Assembly: GCF_900105135.1 (NCBI RefSeq)
Contig: NZ_LT629741.1
Location: 2,542,001-2,606,000, forward strand
Source: Gramella sp. MAR_2010_147
GTDB lineage: Bacteria; Bacteroidota; Bacteroidia; Flavobacteriales; Flavobacteriaceae
DNA length: 64,000 bases
Direction: 5' to 3'
The first letter of the stretch is position 1. Every line of letters begins with the position of its first letter. Below the pieces are notes generated by a model, which did no database searches, was not told the origin of the DNA, and worked only from the letters and a program-made list of their open reading frames with translations. This document shows, piece by piece, positions 33,890 through 41,363 of the stretch. Made by a program: the position numbers and the translations under genes.

Positions 33890-33962
33890 GGCCAGGGATT
33901 GAGGCAAGCTACCGTGTAGCGCCGAAAGCCCGACCCCGAGCGGGGGCGAGGGGAGGACCCCA
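33890..33962. repeat. GC-rich palindromic intergenic element
   Basis: This 70-bp island is far richer in G and C than the surroundings. It contains hairpin GCTAC-CGT-GTAGC (33908-33920), then GAAAGCCC, and hairpin CCCC-GAGC-GGGG (33934-33945), ending in GGGAGGACCCC. Elements of this look, with a GGGATTGAGGC start and a GAAAGCCC core, are familiar to me between flavobacterial genes, but I know no name or function for them. The frame running through it is not coding. Confidence 0.5.
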
Positions 33963-34074
33963 AATAAAAGTAACCAATATGCTCATAGTCAAATGCAATA
34001 TTGGAGGTGTAAGGAATATTTATTTTATTGACTACTTTTACGAATCAAATTAGAAACATAAAAAATAAGATATT

Positions 34075-34392
34075 ATGGCTGTTGAAATAACTGACGCAAA
34101 TTTTGAAGAACAGGTACTTAAAAGTGATAAGCCTGTAATGGTAGATTTTTGGGCTGCATGGTGTGGACCTTGTAGAATGGTTGGACCGATTATCGATGAA
34201 ATTAGTACTGAGTATGACGGGAAAGCTGTTGTAGGAAAGTTAGATGTTGATGCAAACCAGGAATTTGCTGCTAAATATGGAGTTAGAAATATTCCTACGG
34301 TGCTGGTTTTTCAAAACGGAGAAGTTGTAGGACGTCAGGTTGGAGTTGCTCCAAAACAAACTTATGCTGATGCAATTGATCAGTTATTGTAA
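34075..34392 (+). CDS. trxA: thioredoxin
   Basis: A 105-residue thioredoxin with the redox site WCGPC at residues 29-33, the cis-proline segment IPTVLVF, and the ending ADAIDQLL. It is a soluble cytoplasmic disulfide reductase that passes electrons from thioredoxin reductase. Length and motifs are standard. It is monocistronic, with a terminator at 34413. Confidence 0.97.
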   Translation: MAVEITDANFEEQVLKSDKPVMVDFWAAWCGPCRMVGPIIDEISTEYDGKAVVGKLDVDANQEFAAKYGVRNIPTVLVFQNGEVVGRQVGVAPKQTYADAIDQLL

Positions 34393-34412
34393 TAACTGAA
34401 TCTATATAATTT

Positions 34413-34441
34413 AAAGCCTCGCCATGTGCGGGGCTTTTTTT
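34413..34441 (+). terminator. trxA terminator
   Basis: Stem AGCCTCGCC / GCGGGGCT with an ATGT loop and seven T residues. Confidence 0.88.
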
Positions 34442-34473
34442 ATTCATAAAATACAGGTACTTTCATATTTCTT

Positions 34474-35403
34474 ATGAACATTGAAAAAGAACTTCATAAT
34501 ACCGGCGGATTTTTAAATCTTGACCTATTAGCAAAGCAGGTGGTAGAAGGTTATATTTCGGGTATTCATAAAAGTCCATTTCACGGTTTCTCTGCAGAAT
34601 TTGCTGAGCATAAGATCTATAATACCGGGGAGAGTACCCGGCATATAGACTGGAAACTGTTTGCCAAGACAGAAAAGCTCTATACGAGACGCTATGAAGA
34701 AGAGACGAATCTAAGATGTCACCTTATATTAGATAATTCCGCTTCCATGCATTATCCAGCGCTGAAAGATCAGAGTTTGAATTCTCTGAATAAAATTGGA
34801 TTTTCAGTTTTAGCTTCAGCCTGCTTAATGGAGATCTTAAAACGACAGAGAGACGCAGTGGGTATAAGTGTGTATAGTGATGAATTTGAGTTTTATGCTC
34901 CAGAGAAGTCGAGTGAGCGGCATCATCACATGCTTTTGAGTAGGCTAGATGAGATTTTAAGTGCTTCGGTACCGAGAAAAAATACAGATACTTATACGTA
35001 TTTGCACCAGATAGCGGAAAAGTTAAAACGACGATCACTCATTTTTCTTTTTACCGATATGTTCCAGGCAGACGCAGATGAAGAAAGACTTTTTGAAGCC
35101 TTGAGGCATTTAAAATATAACAGGCACGAAGTAATTCTTTTTCATGTAATGGACGAAAAAAGAGAATTGGATTTTAATTTTGAAAACACTCCTAGAAGAT
35201 TTACCGATGTAGAAACAGGAGCTGAGGTAGATCTTTATTCAGATAATATTAGAGAAAATTATATAAAAGAGGTGCAAAAATATCTTTCTGATCTTAAAAT
35301 GCAATGTGCTAAGTACCGTATAAAGTATGTAGAGGCAGATATCAATAAAAATTTTGATACTATTCTGACAGCTTATTTACTTGAAAAACAAAAGTTTGGA
35401 TAG
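34474..35403 (+). CDS. DUF58 domain (von Willebrand A-like) protein
   Basis: This 309-residue soluble protein has the DUF58 core GESTRHIDWKLFAKTEKLYTRR followed by a VWA-like domain starting LILDNSASMHYP, where the D-x-S-x-S pattern suggests a metal-binding MIDAS site. DUF58 proteins usually sit beside a MoxR AAA+ ATPase and batA/batB-type genes in stress or assembly operons. None of these are adjacent here, so it is an isolated copy. Function is not known beyond the likely chaperone-type partnership. Confidence 0.85.
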   Translation: MNIEKELHNTGGFLNLDLLAKQVVEGYISGIHKSPFHGFSAEFAEHKIYNTGESTRHIDWKLFAKTEKLYTRRYEEETNLRCHLILDNSASMHYPALKDQSLNSLNKIGFSVLASACLMEILKRQRDAVGISVYSDEFEFYAPEKSSERHHHMLLSRLDEILSASVPRKNTDTYTYLHQIAEKLKRRSLIFLFTDMFQADADEERLFEALRHLKYNRHEVILFHVMDEKRELDFNFENTPRRFTDVETGAEVDLYSDNIRENYIKEVQKYLSDLKMQCAKYRIKYVEADINKNFDTILTAYLLEKQKFG

Positions 35404-35441
35404 CGTCTTATTTTTTAGTTTGAAAATTTTTAAAAAAAGGT

Positions 35442-35471
35442 TTGGTGAATCTAAAAAGGGGCGTATATTTG
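35442..35471 (+). promoter_or_regulatory. tRNA-Asp promoter
   Basis: TTG at 35442-35444, 19-nt spacer and TATATTTG at 35464-35471. It is a consensus match placed 18 nt before the tRNA. Confidence 0.85.
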
Positions 35472-35489
35472 CCCTCGCAATAACGCAAC

Positions 35490-35563
35490 GGTCTGGTAGT
35501 TCAGTTGGTTAGAATACCTGCCTGTCACGCAGGGGGTCGCGAGTTCGAGTCTCGTCCAGACCG
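35490..35563 (+). tRNA. tRNA-Asp(GTC)
   Basis: A complete cloverleaf: acceptor GGTCTGG / CCAGACC, anticodon stem CCTGC / GCAGG with loop CTGTCAC giving anticodon GTC, T arm GCGAGTTCGAGTCTCGT, and discriminator G at 35563. CCA is not encoded. The final seven bases also start the repeated module at 35557. Confidence 0.97.
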
Positions 35564-35745
35564 CAAAGTTGCAAAAAAGCTCCTCTAAACGGGGGGCTTT
35601 TTTTGGCACTAATGATTAGTTGTGTTGTTTGTCCCTGGAAGCAGGGATGTGTAGTTAACCGAGTTATAATCCTATGTTGTGAGGATTTTGGTTAACCAAT
35701 GAAAAGCTTTTTTCCGTATAAACGGGAAGAGGCTTTTTTGTTTTT
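35557..35745 (+). repeat. tRNA-Asp-flanking module, copy 1
   Basis: It starts in the tRNA 3' end (CAGACCG) and includes a terminator-like hairpin CTCCTCTAAACGGGGGG plus T run. A ~100-nt middle follows with hairpin TCCCTGGAAGCAGGGA and an outer pair GTTAACC / GGTTAAC enclosing ATCC / GGAT, then a second terminator (CTTTTTTCCGT-ATAA-ACGGGAAGAG plus T run). A nearly identical copy lies at 36173-36360, starting 616 bp downstream. Confidence 0.9.
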
Positions 35746-35980
35746 ATATATTCTTCACTTTACATCCTTTAAAGACTTTTCTGACGAAAAAAGGTGAGCT
35801 AAAATATTTTTGAGGTGAGCCATTTTATTAATCAATAAAATTTAGGTCTTATGAAGGCTTTACTTCCCTTTCTTACTTAGCCAGCTATAATTAATCTATA
35901 TTAAGAATTATCAAAATACCTTTAAAAAGGTATTTTAAAAGAAGAAGATGTGGGGTATATTTGATAGTACAAATATGTAA

Positions 35981-36115
35981 ATGAAAGAATTAGTTAAACA
36001 AGACGAAGGCTTCAGAGAGGAATACTTAGCTACCAAGGAAAGTATATTAGCAATTAGCATGACCATCATAGCTTTTTCAGCAATTGTAATAACTCTAATT
36101 ATTATACTAGTATAG
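35981..36115 (+). CDS. small single-membrane-segment protein (44 residues)
   Basis: ATG at 35981 opens a short frame with a charged N-terminus (KELVKQDEGFREEYLATKES) and one hydrophobic helix of about 20 residues (SMTIIAFSAIVITLIIILV) ending at TAG. A TATATTTG -7 element at 35956-35963 lies 17 nt upstream, although no good TTG precedes it. It sits between the two copies of the tRNA-Asp-flanking module and is the only credible frame there. I recognise no family. The charged-then-membrane pattern resembles small regulatory or toxin-like membrane peptides, but that is speculation. Confidence 0.45.
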   Translation: MKELVKQDEGFREEYLATKESILAISMTIIAFSAIVITLIIILV

Positions 36116-36172
36116 ATACACCTTTTTTGCCCCTGTATATAATCTTTATTCAATAATATATGAGGGGATCTT

Positions 36173-36360
36173 CAGACCGCAAAGTTGCAGAAAGCTCCTC
36201 TAAACGGGGGGCTTTTTTTGGCACTAATGATTAGTTGTGTTGTTTATCCCTGGAAGCAGGGATGTGTAGTTAACCGATTTATAACCCTATGTTGTGAAGA
36301 TTTTGGTTAACCAATGAAAAACTTTTTTCCGTATAAACGGGAAGAGGCTTTTTTGTTTTT
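36173..36360 (+). repeat. tRNA-Asp-flanking module, copy 2
   Basis: This begins with CAGACCGCAAAGTTGCA, the same bases that end the tRNA in copy 1, and ends with the same two-terminator arrangement. It differs from copy 1 at about seven positions, including a one-base deletion near the start. The ATCC / GGAT pairing of copy 1 is broken here (ACCC / AGAT), so copy 2 appears to be decaying. No tRNA body precedes it. Confidence 0.9.
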
Positions 36361-36507
36361 TTAAAGTTTTGATATGGGGAAAACGGTAATAATATAATTT
36401 ATTGTTATAGTCATCTACCTGTATATTATATAGTTTTGTTTTCTAATAAATGGAAAACATTTTCATCTGAAACGGTGCCTATGTAGACTATTCTGAATAC
36501 AGATAAT

Positions 36508-36618
36508 ATGACTGCATTTCTTCTTTTCGCTTCCGTTGCTCTGGCTATTCTCGGGATTCCAATTTCAATTTACCTTTTAATTGTGCATTTTAAGTCTCGT
36601 CGAAAATTTAGAGGCTAA
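36508..36618 (+). CDS. small membrane peptide (36 residues)
   Basis: ATG at 36508 gives a frame with one hydrophobic segment (MTAFLLFASVALAILGIPIS onward) and a basic end (KSRRKFRG) before TAA. The positive-inside pattern is that of a small inner-membrane peptide. No promoter could be assigned and no family recognised. Its proximity to the other short membrane frame may be coincidence. Confidence 0.35.
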   Translation: MTAFLLFASVALAILGIPISIYLLIVHFKSRRKFRG

Positions 36619-36878
36619 GCTTTAAAGTCAATACCGCATTTTCTATAAAATCAGGTTGGCCTCTCATTGGTTTCTATGAGATGTCACCAGAAAACTACAT
36701 TTTGTTAATAAGATCCTCAGTTTTATCGAACTAACTTAATGATACCTGTTAGTTTCGAGACCAATTTCAGACTCTATAAGAACGAAAATGAATTTTGATG
36801 TTACGGAGCATCTTCTAAAAGTTCATAATATTCATTTTATATACGTCGAACTTACTTTTACAATTTTAAAAATCGTCT
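36619..36878. other. intergenic region upstream of the GAF kinase
   Basis: No credible frame. An imperfect inverted repeat TCGAACTAAC / GTTAGTTTCGA lies at about 36727-36759. Nothing else recognisable. Confidence 0.4.
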
Positions 36879-38075
36879 ATGTCTGATGGAATAAATGAAA
36901 ATATTGAGACTGAGTATCACAGGATTAAAAGCCTTAGCGACTTTGATCTTGATTATGGTGAATTGGAGGATGAATTTGAACCGCTTGTTGAACTGGCTGC
37001 AATGATCGCAGGTACCCAGATTTCAGTTATCAATTTAATTGACAATTATTTTCAATGGACGGTGGCTTCCAAGTCCATTAAACTATTGCAAATGCCTAGA
37101 GAAGATTCAGTTTGTGACAGGACGATAAGATCTCGCAAACCCCTTGAAATTTTAAACCTGGATAAAGATGAACAATTTAAGCATCAGGAGTTTTCTAAGG
37201 GAAAATCTGGTTTTAGTTACTATCTTGGAATTCCTTTAATTGTTGATTCTGGAGATGTTATAGGAGCATTGTGTGTGCTGGACAAAACGCCTAAAACTAT
37301 TAGTGAGAAAAGCAAGATCATGCTTGGTCTTGTGGCCTCGGAAATTGTAAAGAAACTGGAACTTAGGAAAGAGCTGGATAGAAAGATATTTTCATTAAAT
37401 GAAGCGGTAAAGACTAAAAATCAGCTTGCTCACGATGTACGGGGGCCTATAAATGGTATTACCGGTCTTGCAGAACTTGCGGAAACTGAAGACTCCAGTG
37501 ACATAGAAAAGCTTCAGTATTTTAAGCTTATTAAAGAATCTGGAAATAGTATTCTTGAGCTTACTAACGATATTCTTCAAAATGCAAAGTCAATAGATGA
37601 GGTAAAAACGAGTTACATTAATTCAAAGCAATTAGCAGATAGATTAATGGAATTATACAGGTTGCCTGCCGAATCTAAAAATATTGATCTTCAGGTTAAA
37701 ACTAATCCACACAATAGGGATTACACATTTTCCAGGAGAAAGCTATTTTCAATCTTCGGTAATCTTATTTCTAATGCGATAAAATTTACACCGTCTAATG
37801 GCTGGATCAAGATTAGCCTGGACATTGCTGATCTAGAAGGAAAAAAACATCTTATATTTTGCATCGTAGATAGTGGGATGGGAGTTTCAGAAGATATTCT
37901 GGAGGATTTTCGTGAGAAAAAGCTAAAATCATCCCTTGGTACATCTGGCGAAAAAGGCTTTGGTTTGGGGCTTAGGCTGGTTGTAGAATTGGTACATGAC
38001 CTGGCTGGGGAAATTGATATCATTTCTGGAAAAGATATAGGTACAACCATTAAGCTAAGCCTTCCTCTGAAGTAG
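36879..38075 (+). CDS. GAF-domain sensor histidine kinase
   Basis: A 398-residue soluble kinase. Residues 15-165 form a GAF domain (AAMIAGTQISVINLIDNYFQ, IPLIVDSGDVIGALCVLD). HisKA has H185 in LAHDVRGPINGI. The ATPase domain shows NLISNAIKFTPSNG, DSGMGV and GFGLGLRLVVELV. No membrane segment is seen, so it senses an internal signal or a small molecule bound to GAF. There is no adjacent response regulator. The 3' neighbour dsbD is about 95 nt away and probably separate. Confidence 0.92.
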   Translation: MSDGINENIETEYHRIKSLSDFDLDYGELEDEFEPLVELAAMIAGTQISVINLIDNYFQWTVASKSIKLLQMPREDSVCDRTIRSRKPLEILNLDKDEQFKHQEFSKGKSGFSYYLGIPLIVDSGDVIGALCVLDKTPKTISEKSKIMLGLVASEIVKKLELRKELDRKIFSLNEAVKTKNQLAHDVRGPINGITGLAELAETEDSSDIEKLQYFKLIKESGNSILELTNDILQNAKSIDEVKTSYINSKQLADRLMELYRLPAESKNIDLQVKTNPHNRDYTFSRRKLFSIFGNLISNAIKFTPSNGWIKISLDIADLEGKKHLIFCIVDSGMGVSEDILEDFREKKLKSSLGTSGEKGFGLGLRLVVELVHDLAGEIDIISGKDIGTTIKLSLPLK

Positions 38076-38169
38076 CTTTAATTTAGAAATAACTTGAATT
38101 ATATTTCTCTTTAAATTCCTTAAATTTGAGCGCAATCCAGGAATTAAGGATCATCAGGATTTCAATGAT

Positions 38170-40203
38170 ATGATAGAAAATTTGCTTAAAAAAAGCCTTC
38201 TCTTTATAATATTATTCACGGGATTTTTCACTCAGGCTCAGATTCATGACCCTGTTCAGTGGGATACTGAAGTAAAGCAGATTTCTGAAGATGAATATCA
38301 ACTTGTTGTGAATGCCTTTATAGAAGATAAATGGCATTTATACTCCCAAGATCTTCCTGAAGGAGGCGCTTTGCCAACCGTATTTATTTTTAAAAGTGCC
38401 GGCGAACAATTTGAGTTGTTGGGTAAAACCAAGGAGAGTGAATCTATTACCGAGTATGACAGTGTTTTTGAGATGGATCTCACCTACTTTAAGAATAGTG
38501 CAAACTTTGTTCAGAATATAAAGGTTAAAGACAGTAGTCTTGGAAAAATAAATGCGAAAGTAGAATATCAGGCCTGCGATGATAAAGCCTGTATTTTTAA
38601 AACCGAAGAATTTGAATTTATTATCAATGAAAATGCTGCCGGCCTTGAGGATGCGAGCACTCTAAGTGATAAATCTGAAAATAATAAGGGAGAAATTGCA
38701 CTGGCGAACCCTAACGAGAAACGCTCATTTTGGGGAATATTCATTGTTGCTTTTCTTTCTGGTTTTGCAGCCCTGTTAACCCCTTGTGTTTTTCCTATGA
38801 TCCCAATGACGGTTAGTTTCTTTACCAAACAAAGTAAGTCAAGAGCCGCAGGGATAAGAAATGCCATTTTTTATGGAATTTCCATTATTGTAATTTATGT
38901 GTTGTTGGGTATTTTGGTAACCGTGATTTTTGGAGCAGATGCGTTAAATGCATTATCTACAAATGTTTGGTTCAATGTGTTGTTTTTTGTGCTTCTTGTG
39001 ATCTTTGCCATTTCATTTATGGGAGCTTTTGAGATTGTTTTGCCTAGTAGTTGGGGAACAAAAATTGACTCTAAAGCAGATAAAGGCGGTCTTATTGGTA
39101 TATTTTTTATGGCCCTAGCACTTGCTATTGTCTCATTTTCATGTACCGGGCCTATTGTAGGTACTTTACTGGTGGAAGCAGCTTCAAAAGGTGGGATTGC
39201 CCCAATTGTTGGGATGCTAGGTTTTTCTCTGGCTATTGCTTTGCCATTTGCGCTGTTTGCCGCATTCCCTGGCTGGTTAAATACATTGCCAAGATCTGGT
39301 GGCTGGTTAAATACGGTAAAAGTAACTTTAGGTTTTCTGGAACTGGCGCTTGCATTCAAGTTTTTATCTAATGCAGATCTTGTTTTACAACTTCATATTA
39401 TAGAAAGAGAGATATTCCTGGCAATCTGGATCGCGATATTTGGGATGTTGGCACTTTATCTCTTCGGGAAAATTAGATTACCACACGATTCAAAAGAAGA
39501 TCATATATCTGTAGGTAGATTAATTACAGGGCTTATAGCATTAATTTTTACGATTTATTTAATTCCGGGACTATGGGGTGCACCCCTAAAATTGATTAGT
39601 GGATTTCCCCCTCCGCTTCAATATAGCGAATCACCAGATGGAATTGGAAGCTCGAAATCTGGTTTTAAAGCTAATGCTGAAGGTTTACCTGATGGAGCTG
39701 AATATGGGCCACACGATATTATATCATTCCACGATTATGAAGTTGGCCTGGCGTATGCAAAAGAAAAAGGGATGCCTGTTTTAATCGATTTTACGGGCCA
39801 CGCATGTGTGAACTGTAGAAAGATGGAAGAGCGGGTTTGGAGTGAACCTCAGGTGCTCGAGGCCTTGAAAAATGATATTGTACTGGTTTCATTGTATGTA
39901 GATGATAAAAGGAAATTACCAGAAAATGAGCAGTATGTTTCAGAAACTACTGGTAAAGAGATTGAAAGTATTGGTAATAAATGGAGTGATTTTCAGATCA
40001 CCAGATATAAAGCCAATGCGCAGCCTTATTATGTTCTTATTGATCATAATGAAGAGATGCTTATTGCGCCTTCAGCCTATGAGCCAGATGCAGAAGAATA
40101 TTATAGTTGGTTAAAAAAAGGAATTGAAAGTTTTAAAAATGACAGTCCCACTTCAGTGCAAAGTATAGGTGGGGATTCCGGTAGTATTTTTAACAGCGAC
40201 TAA
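38170..40203 (+). CDS. dsbD: thiol:disulfide interchange protein DsbD
   Basis: A 677-residue DsbD. A signal sequence (cleavage near TQAQ) is followed by an N-terminal periplasmic domain with two cysteines (YQACDDKACIF, residues about 136-142). A CcdA-like membrane domain of eight helices follows, with cysteines in TPCVFPMIPMTVSFF and FSCTGPIVGT. The C-terminal thioredoxin domain has C546 and C549 in GHACVNCRKME. It carries electrons from cytoplasmic thioredoxin across the membrane to periplasmic oxidised proteins. All six expected cysteines are present. The stop overlaps the convergent gene by 4 nt. Confidence 0.95.
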   Translation: MIENLLKKSLLFIILFTGFFTQAQIHDPVQWDTEVKQISEDEYQLVVNAFIEDKWHLYSQDLPEGGALPTVFIFKSAGEQFELLGKTKESESITEYDSVFEMDLTYFKNSANFVQNIKVKDSSLGKINAKVEYQACDDKACIFKTEEFEFIINENAAGLEDASTLSDKSENNKGEIALANPNEKRSFWGIFIVAFLSGFAALLTPCVFPMIPMTVSFFTKQSKSRAAGIRNAIFYGISIIVIYVLLGILVTVIFGADALNALSTNVWFNVLFFVLLVIFAISFMGAFEIVLPSSWGTKIDSKADKGGLIGIFFMALALAIVSFSCTGPIVGTLLVEAASKGGIAPIVGMLGFSLAIALPFALFAAFPGWLNTLPRSGGWLNTVKVTLGFLELALAFKFLSNADLVLQLHIIEREIFLAIWIAIFGMLALYLFGKIRLPHDSKEDHISVGRLITGLIALIFTIYLIPGLWGAPLKLISGFPPPLQYSESPDGIGSSKSGFKANAEGLPDGAEYGPHDIISFHDYEVGLAYAKEKGMPVLIDFTGHACVNCRKMEERVWSEPQVLEALKNDIVLVSLYVDDKRKLPENEQYVSETTGKEIESIGNKWSDFQITRYKANAQPYYVLIDHNEEMLIAPSAYEPDAEEYYSWLKKGIESFKNDSPTSVQSIGGDSGSIFNSD

Positions 40204-40706
40204 TCGTTTGCTTTCTTTTTGTAAATTCCAATAAAGGCATTGCTGGTAAGATTCCCTTCCAGGTCGTAGATCTCCCAGTTTTGAGTTACATTACCATCGG
40301 GGTTTTTAGTCCAGGTGATCTGGTTATAGTATTTCCCGTTTTTTCCTTCTTTGGGTTCGCTTTTCAATACCATTTTATCGGGTTGTGGGCGACCTTTTAA
40401 TTTCAAAATGTTTCCGGTGTTGCTTATCCATAGTTGATTCCATGTATCATCTGATGGATCATAATAATTATAACTCTTTCCTGAGCCTCCTTTTTCACTT
40501 ATCCAGTTCTCATTAAGGATACAATTGTCTTCTAATTTTTTCACGAGATTTTCGCCAATCTTTTGGCCTTCAGGATCAAAAACCTCCCAGTTGCCAACCC
40601 AAAAATCAAAAGCTTTATATTCAGTGCTGCAACAGGCACACTCCGTATTCTGAGTGAAACCGAAAACAGGTATTATTATAATTAAAAGCAGTAGTCTTAG
40701 TGCCAT
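40200..40706 (-). CDS. exported DUF1579-like (lipocalin-fold) protein
   Basis: A 168-residue exported protein: signal peptide to about residue 19 (GFTQ), then ECACCSTEYKAFDFWVGNWEVFDPEG and beta-strand-rich segments containing NYYDPSDDTWNQLWISNTG. It is reminiscent of DUF1579 lipocalin-type barrels, where the FWVGNWEV block is characteristic. Three cysteines cluster near the mature N-terminus (ECACCS). The ligand is unknown. It converges with dsbD at a shared stop region. Confidence 0.7.
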   Translation of the reverse strand: MALRLLLLIIIIPVFGFTQNTECACCSTEYKAFDFWVGNWEVFDPEGQKIGENLVKKLEDNCILNENWISEKGGSGKSYNYYDPSDDTWNQLWISNTGNILKLKGRPQPDKMVLKSEPKEGKNGKYYNQITWTKNPDGNVTQNWEIYDLEGNLTSNAFIGIYKKKAND

Positions 40707-40797
40707 TTCAGTTGGATTTCAATTCTCAATATAGTGAATTGAATACTGAGATATTTAAAATTGATATGCATGTACCATTATTTAATGTGAATCGCAA

Positions 40798-41064
40798 TTA
40801 GTTTTCTTTTACAGTTTCACGATCCCAACCTCTGTCTACACCTAGTTGCTTTTGTTCATTTATACTTTCTTTTCGAAGGCTATAAAGAGTGTACGCTAAA
40901 TAACCGGCATAAAGAACAGAAAATATTCCTATTCCTACTTTCCCGCCTTTGATCGCAGCTTTCTTGCCAGATTTGTAAATAACTCCTCTTATTAAAAATT
41001 TACTTCCTAATTTCATTATATGTCCAATTCCCATATTTTCTATTTTAAAATTACTTGTTTCCAA
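40798..41064 (-). CDS. small membrane protein of unknown function
   Basis: An 88-residue protein with a basic, glycine-rich N-terminal half, one membrane helix (GIFSVLYAGYLAYTLYSL) and a charged C-terminal end. ATG at 41064 follows the upstream pseudogene by 1 nt. I recognise no family. The frame looks real because the membrane segment and flanking charges are coherent, but expression is unknown. Confidence 0.5.
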   Translation of the reverse strand: METSNFKIENMGIGHIMKLGSKFLIRGVIYKSGKKAAIKGGKVGIGIFSVLYAGYLAYTLYSLRKESINEQKQLGVDRGWDRETVKEN

Positions 41065-41065
41065 T

Positions 41066-41229
41066 TCAGGATTTTCCTGTCGGTTTTACTAATAGTTCAG
41101 TTACATTCAAAGAATCGGGTTGCGAAACTGTATAAAATACTGCATCGGCAATATTTTCGGTTCTAGTTTCTCCTACTCGATATCGTAATTTTATCCTCCT
41201 GTAATTACTGTAACTTTCTCTTCTATCAT
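41066..41229 (-). pseudogene. short-chain dehydrogenase remnant with internal deletion
   Basis: Read on the minus strand, the ATG at 41229 gives MIEEKVTVITGG, the classic start of a short-chain dehydrogenase with its nucleotide-binding strand. A stop at 41191-41193 follows at once. In another frame, 41066 to about 41180 encodes TENIADAVFYTVSQPDSLNV and ELLVKPTGKS, the C-terminal end of the same family. The roughly 200 residues between are missing, so a deletion plus frameshift destroyed the gene. The apparent 66-residue frame at this site (41066-41266) is not a gene. Confidence 0.8.
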
Positions 41230-41363
41230 AATTCTTTTTCTTTTTTAAGATGATCATTATTGGCATTAATCAGCGTTAAAATAGTTTCAAATAACAGATA
41301 TTTAACGCCGCTACACGATCATGAAGTTTTCTTCGTTATATATTCGTAAAAAATTTCATTTTC

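Noticed and set aside
33823..34053. 76-residue frame between dnaE and trxA
   Set aside because: It runs through a REPIN pair and the GC-rich palindrome. No domain and no promoter.
35935..36153. 72-residue minus-strand frame in the region between the repeat copies
   Set aside because: It overlaps the coherent 44-codon membrane frame on the plus strand, and lacks a promoter on its own strand.
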